Below are positions 60,168-64,000 of a stretch of 64,000 nucleotides of DNA, in pieces. The translations under genes and the position numbers were made by a program. Source of the DNA: Opitutus terrae PB90-1. GTDB lineage: Bacteria > Verrucomicrobiota > Verrucomicrobiia > Opitutales > Opitutaceae. The stretch spans positions 4,349,001 through 4,413,000 of the forward strand of contig NC_010571.1 of the NCBI RefSeq assembly GCF_000019965.1, in the 5' to 3' direction. A model generated the notes under the pieces. It had not been told where the DNA came from. It ran no database searches and saw only the letters and a list, made by a program, of their open reading frames with translations. Every line of letters starts with the position of its first letter. Positions within the stretch are counted from its first letter, which is position 1.

Positions 60168-61229
60168 ATGCCCCTCAAAACGAAAGCCCTCTCCACTCCT
60201 GACGAGACCGAGACGTACACCGCTCCCACCGTCGAACTGCCGGACGCTCCTCCCTCCTTCCTCGAAAAGCCGGATCGCGTCGCGGATGTGCCGGTCGCCC
60301 ATGGCGATCGGAGTAACCTGCAGCTTTATCTTCAGGAGATTGGAAAGACCGCGCTCCTGACCATCGATGAGGAAATCAGCCTCGCGAAACGGATCCGCAA
60401 GGGCGACAAGGCGGCCCGGGATCACATGATCAAGGCCAATCTGCGGCTGGTCGTGAAGATCGCCATGGATTACAAGGATTTTGGCCTGCCGCTGCTCGAT
60501 TTGATCAGCGAGGGTAACATCGGCTTGATCAAGGCCGTGGAACGTTTCGATCCCCGCAAGGGCGGCAAGCTCTCCACCTACGCCGCATGGTGGATCAAGC
60601 AGTCGATCAAGCGGGCGCTCGCCAACCAGTCGAAGACGATCCGACTCCCCGTCCACCTCGTGGACAAGATTTCCAAGATGCGCCGCACGGCGATGGCGCT
60701 CACCGAAGAACTCGGCCGCGAGCCGACGGACGAAGAGTTGGCGATCGAGCTCCAGATCCCGACCAGCAAGGTCGCGCACCTGAAATCCGTGAGCGTCCGG
60801 CCCGCCTCCCTGGATGCCCCCGTCGGCGAGGAAGGCGACTCCGCCACCTTCGGCGAGATCGTCGGCGACGACAACGCGGTCAGCCCGTTCGAGGGCCTGC
60901 GCGAGAAGAATCTCAACTCGGACCTGCATGCCATGGTCGCGTCCCTCGATGAACGCGAGGCCGAGATCATCCGGCTGCGGTTCGGGTTGGACGGCAAGGA
61001 CGAGCTGACGCTCGAGGAAGTGGGCCGCCGGTTCCACGTCACGCGCGAGCGGATCCGCCAGCTCGAATACCTCGCCCTGTCGAAGATGCGTAAGGCGATG
61101 GCCAAGCACGAGGCGATCCGCACGTCCGAGGAAATCGAGGAAGAGGATCGCGTCCGTCAGCGGATGGACGTGATTCGCGAATTCATCGAGGCCAAGTCCA
61201 AGCGGGTCGGCCGCACCGGCCGCAACTGA
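60168..61229 (+). CDS. rpoD: RpoD-family RNA polymerase sigma factor
   Basis: The 353-residue group 1/2 sigma-70 protein has region 1.2 (NLQLYLQEIGKTALLTIDEE), region 2 (ANLRLVVKIAMDYKDFGLPL, LDLISEGNIGLIKAVERFDP, KLSTYAAWWIKQSIKRALAN), region 3 (KTIRLPVHLVDKISKMRRTA) and region 4 (IIRLRFGLDGKDELTLEEVG, RRFHVTRERIRQLEYLALSK). A long acidic region 1.1 and the non-conserved insert of E. coli RpoD are absent; the first 45 residues are Pro/Thr/Glu-rich. It may be the housekeeping factor or an RpoS-like one. It has its own terminator directly downstream. Confidence 0.92.
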   Translation: MPLKTKALSTPDETETYTAPTVELPDAPPSFLEKPDRVADVPVAHGDRSNLQLYLQEIGKTALLTIDEEISLAKRIRKGDKAARDHMIKANLRLVVKIAMDYKDFGLPLLDLISEGNIGLIKAVERFDPRKGGKLSTYAAWWIKQSIKRALANQSKTIRLPVHLVDKISKMRRTAMALTEELGREPTDEELAIELQIPTSKVAHLKSVSVRPASLDAPVGEEGDSATFGEIVGDDNAVSPFEGLREKNLNSDLHAMVASLDEREAEIIRLRFGLDGKDELTLEEVGRRFHVTRERIRQLEYLALSKMRKAMAKHEAIRTSEEIEEEDRVRQRMDVIREFIEAKSKRVGRTGRN

Positions 61230-61253
61230 CGCGAGGTCGTCTCCCCCCATTTC

Positions 61254-61280
61254 AAGGCCGACGAAAGTCGGCCTTTTTTT
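61254..61280 (+). terminator. Rho-independent terminator of the sigma-factor gene
   Basis: Stem GGCCGAC/GTCGGCC (61256-61262/61267-61273), GAAA tetraloop, then seven T. It is 25 bases past the stop codon. Confidence 0.92.
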
Positions 61281-61419
61281 GTGCGGCGAGTTTTCCGCGA
61301 TGCTCTGCTCCGGGTGGGCTGCGGAAGGAGCGGGACGGAAACGCTCCCCGCAAGAAGCTCCACCTTCTGCTCATGCGCAGGCCACCCCGCCACCTTCGGA
61401 ATCCAGCAGCCGATGCCCG

Positions 61420-64000
61420 TCACTTCAGGTCGCCGCTGCGCAACAGATCCATCGCGGCCGCGTGACTGGGATCGCGACGGAGCACGCGACGGAGCAAGCC
61501 GATACCACGGCTGTGCTGGCCCAACGCGAGGCGCGCCGACGCTTCCAGGCAGAGCGCGTGCAGCTCCCGTCGCGCTGCGGCGTCCTCGCGCAGCACATCG
61601 GTCGGCATCGATGTGGCGAAAAATCCGATACCGCCGGGGGTCTTCGCCAGTTCCTGCGCATAGCACAGCAGCGCGCGGAGGAGTTTTCGCGCCCTCGCCT
61701 TTTGCCCGAGTCTGCGCTGAGCGAGCGCAGCATACACCGTGAGCTCCGAGTAGGTCTGCACGCTCATCGCCTGAAAATCGCCCGTGTAGCTCGCTGCTTC
61801 GCGCCACTCCGCTCGCGCGGCGCGCGTGTCTCCGAGTGCCGCGTGCGCGCAGCCCAGCCAGTAGTGGACGTCACTCTGGTTGATGAACAGGTGCCGGCCT
61901 TCCCCGAGGTTCTCCGGCACCGTCAGCGCCGTCTCAAACCAGCGCCGCGCATCTGCGAAACCGCCCGATGCGAAGGCCGCGCGGCCGAGCGACAGGTGCG
62001 TGCGCACGTGCTGCGCCACGGCCTGGCCTTCGGCGCCTTCCCACGTCTGAAACGCGCGCGAGGCCAGCAACGCCCTTGCCTCCTCGTGCCGTCCGACCTG
62101 ATTCAGCAGCGCGCAGTATTCCAGCGAAAGATCGTCGCGGCGCCGCACCACCGCCCCCCGTCGCTCCAACACGCGCAGTCGGCTCGCTGGCGCTTCGGCC
62201 TGCCGCTTCGCCAGCTGGTCTCGCTCCAGCAGCACTCGCGCATCGTCGGGCGCGAGCTGGAGCGCCCGCGCGTAGGCCTGACGCGCCTTCGCGGGAGCAC
62301 CGAGCGCGTTGTGATACGCGAGTCCGAGATTGCGCCACACGATCGCGAACGAGGGATCCAGTCGCGCCGAGGTCTCCCATAGCGCCACGGCCTCGTCGTG
62401 GCGCCGACGCGCGTAGAGCAGATTACCGAGATAATACCGTGCCCGCGCGTCCCGCTGGTTCGCCCGGCTCGCTGCCTCGAGCACCGCGATTTCCTCCAGT
62501 CGCGCCGGGAAACAATAATCCGCGGTCTTGCCCATCGCGCGCTGGCGCGCCTGGCGCGCGGCCGCAGCATCGCCGCGACGTTCGTGCAGCCAGCCGAGCG
62601 TATAGTGAATCAGCGGCCCCGCGCCCCAGCTCTGCGTCGGCAAAACCGTGCCGGCGTCCGGCTCCGGCGCGCCCAGGATCGCAATCGCTTCGTCAAGCAA
62701 GCCGGCGCGCGCGCAATCGTGCGCCAGATCCAGCCGGGTTTGCGCGTCACACGTCAAAGGGTCGCCGCGCAGCCACCGCGCCCACCAGTCCAGCGGATCC
62801 AGCTTGAGCGTCTCGTCGAGCACCGCCGTCGCCTCCGCCGCGCGGTCGAGCCGCCGCAGCACGATCGTTTTCAAATCGCGCGCCCGCAGATTATCCGAGT
62901 TCCAGCGCAATGCCTGCTCGAGGTGTTCGCAGGCTTTGCCCCAGTCCGCGCGCCGGCAATCGAGTTCGGCCAGCGCATGAAACCCCGCGGCCGCGCACGC
63001 CTGATTCCAGGTCGACTTGTAGAAGGCCGCGCAAGCTTCCTCCAGCTTGCCGTCCCGTTCATCTCGCGCATCCGGCGGCAGCGCGTCCGCTTGGTGAACA
63101 AGGCAGAGCCCGAGATGATAGTAAGGCTCGCCGTCTGGCGGATTCGGATTCCGCGACGTCAAGCGTTCGATGGCGCGTCGAAGATGGATCTCCGCGAGCG
63201 CGAGCTCGCCGCGCCGCAGGTGCCACCCGCCGAGGGCGTGATTGCAGCGAATGTCGAGCGGATCGCGCCGCAGCGCCTCGCGCCAGTAGAGCGAGGGGCA
63301 GCGCGTCGCGTGCCGGTATTGCTCGAGATGCACCCCGATCAACCAAAGCTCGTCGGCCGACTTCACATCGCGCGGCAGCGGCGGCTTGACCGCGGGCGCC
63401 GGCGGCTTCGTCGCGATCGCCGGCTTGGGCGCGTAGCTGATCACCTCATTCCCCTCGGCATCGCGCACCGCCAGCCGCAGCGATCGCGTGCGGAGCTTGG
63501 GTGGCAGTCCGACGTTCTCGAGCAGCGGCGCGCCCGGCGCGAGGTCGCGCGTAAACGTGGCGAGGAGCTTGGTTCCCAGGGTCAGCGTCACGACCGCGCG
63601 CGACAATCGCCTCGTTACCGCCACCCCGACGCGGCACGTCGCTCGGGCTACGCTCAGGTGTACCGCGGCCGTGTGATTCGCCGCCTGAGTCTGCCCGATG
63701 CGCTGGATCGGATACCAGAACTGGGTCCATACCTTTGTTTCGCCGGGCTGCAGGAAAGAGAAATCGGGCTGATTGTCCGTGTAAACGCCGGCCATCAATT
63801 CGATGTACGGCGGATACTCGCCGTCCGCCGTCGGGTCCGTGAGGCTGCGGTCGCGCGCGTAGCCAAACTCGTGATTGCCCCACGTCCACTGTTTCTTGCC
63901 GGGCGCGAGGTGATGGTTGGCGACGTGAATCAGCCCGGTCTCCGTCGCATGATCATAGCCGCCAAAAAAATCCTCCTTCGTGCCGAGACACATGTAAGAG
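61420..64000 (-). CDS. DUF5107 and tetratricopeptide-repeat protein (5' end outside window)
   Basis: At least 860 residues are visible; the frame is open through the right edge (Ser-Tyr before Met at 63993), so the true start is probably outside. The first visible part has GGYDHATETGLIHVANHHLA, KKQWTWGNHEFGYARDRSLT and QPDFSFLQPGETKVWTQFWY, typical of the DUF5107 beta-sandwich domain. From about residue 200 onward there are many TPR-like helical pairs (DIRCNHALGGWHLRRGELAL, ARYYLGNLLYARRRHDEAVA, IVWRNLGLAYHNALGAPAKA). DUF5107/TPR proteins are found with carbohydrate enzymes. The exact role is unknown. Confidence 0.85.
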   Translation of the reverse strand, partial: SYMCLGTKEDFFGGYDHATETGLIHVANHHLAPGKKQWTWGNHEFGYARDRSLTDPTADGEYPPYIELMAGVYTDNQPDFSFLQPGETKVWTQFWYPIQRIGQTQAANHTAAVHLSVARATCRVGVAVTRRLSRAVVTLTLGTKLLATFTRDLAPGAPLLENVGLPPKLRTRSLRLAVRDAEGNEVISYAPKPAIATKPPAPAVKPPLPRDVKSADELWLIGVHLEQYRHATRCPSLYWREALRRDPLDIRCNHALGGWHLRRGELALAEIHLRRAIERLTSRNPNPPDGEPYYHLGLCLVHQADALPPDARDERDGKLEEACAAFYKSTWNQACAAAGFHALAELDCRRADWGKACEHLEQALRWNSDNLRARDLKTIVLRRLDRAAEATAVLDETLKLDPLDWWARWLRGDPLTCDAQTRLDLAHDCARAGLLDEAIAILGAPEPDAGTVLPTQSWGAGPLIHYTLGWLHERRGDAAAARQARQRAMGKTADYCFPARLEEIAVLEAASRANQRDARARYYLGNLLYARRRHDEAVALWETSARLDPSFAIVWRNLGLAYHNALGAPAKARQAYARALQLAPDDARVLLERDQLAKRQAEAPASRLRVLERRGAVVRRRDDLSLEYCALLNQVGRHEEARALLASRAFQTWEGAEGQAVAQHVRTHLSLGRAAFASGGFADARRWFETALTVPENLGEGRHLFINQSDVHYWLGCAHAALGDTRAARAEWREAASYTGDFQAMSVQTYSELTVYAALAQRRLGQKARARKLLRALLCYAQELAKTPGGIGFFATSMPTDVLREDAAARRELHALCLEASARLALGQHSRGIGLLRRVLRRDPSHAAAMDLLRSGDLK

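Noticed and set aside
1-64000. CRISPR arrays, tRNA or rRNA genes
   Set aside because: No regularly spaced direct repeats, tRNA T-arm patterns or rRNA stretches were found by reading both strands; a tRNA could still be missed without a scan.

Overview
The window is high-GC bacterial DNA that most resembles an Opitutaceae-type member of the Verrucomicrobiota (Opitutus-like). This is inferred from the gene mix, not from a marker gene: a DUF1080 protein, a DUF2961/GH172-type protein, GH28/GH3/GH2 plant-polymer hydrolases, a VPEP-type C-terminal sorting signal, an orphan MacB/FtsX-like permease, an ECF42-type sigma factor with DGPF (YCII) partners, and a short RpoD-type sigma factor. No rRNA, tRNA, CRISPR array, prophage or intact transposon was recognised.

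Layout. 1-1357: tonB-like/exbD/exbB operon (minus). 1483-4384: PfkB sugar kinase, thymidylate kinase and DNA polymerase III delta' (plus). 4437-5692: an unknown gene broken by an in-frame amber codon, and a lipoprotein. 5814-9693: GH15 glucan hydrolase, a sorted surface protein and a periplasmic sugar-binding protein. 9767-14960: GH28 pectinase, a PAS histidine kinase with a Cys/His cluster, a GH172-like protein and a secreted nitrilase-family amidohydrolase. 15138-25277: an ECF42-type stress or regulatory module (two YCII proteins, a VOC protein, a DUF1579 protein, the sigma factor). It surrounds a phospholipase D-like protein and a lower-GC patch with an IS110 remnant and a two-gene HEPN cassette. 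25640-34377: two SDR dehydrogenases, an ADOP permease, GH3 and GH2. 34447-38210: a phosphate-type porin, a PstS-like binding protein and a chemoreceptor. 38339-43520: a response regulator/kinase pair, DUF1080 and HrpB helicase. 43521-45116: a 1.6 kb gap holding what looks like a long structured noncoding RNA ending in a strong terminator. 45117-61229: TypA, RND efflux pair, GcvH/GcvT, Lgt, GlgC, GlmS, TrpE and RpoD. 61420-64000: a DUF5107/TPR protein cut by the right edge.

The genes suggest a heterotrophic, plant-polysaccharide-degrading Gram-negative cell with an outer membrane (TonB, porin, RND pump, Lgt), glycogen metabolism and phosphate-limited chemotaxis. Intergenic spaces are filled with several families of short interspersed elements, each built from two small hairpins between outer inverted repeats. 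The stems co-vary between copies, and one copy lies in frame inside hrpB.

Best candidates for something new: (i) the structured RNA at about 43930-44785, (ii) the HEPN two-gene cassette at 19049-20153, (iii) the hairpin element read through as protein inside HrpB, and (iv) a shared promoter-like motif upstream of two genes of the ECF42-type module.
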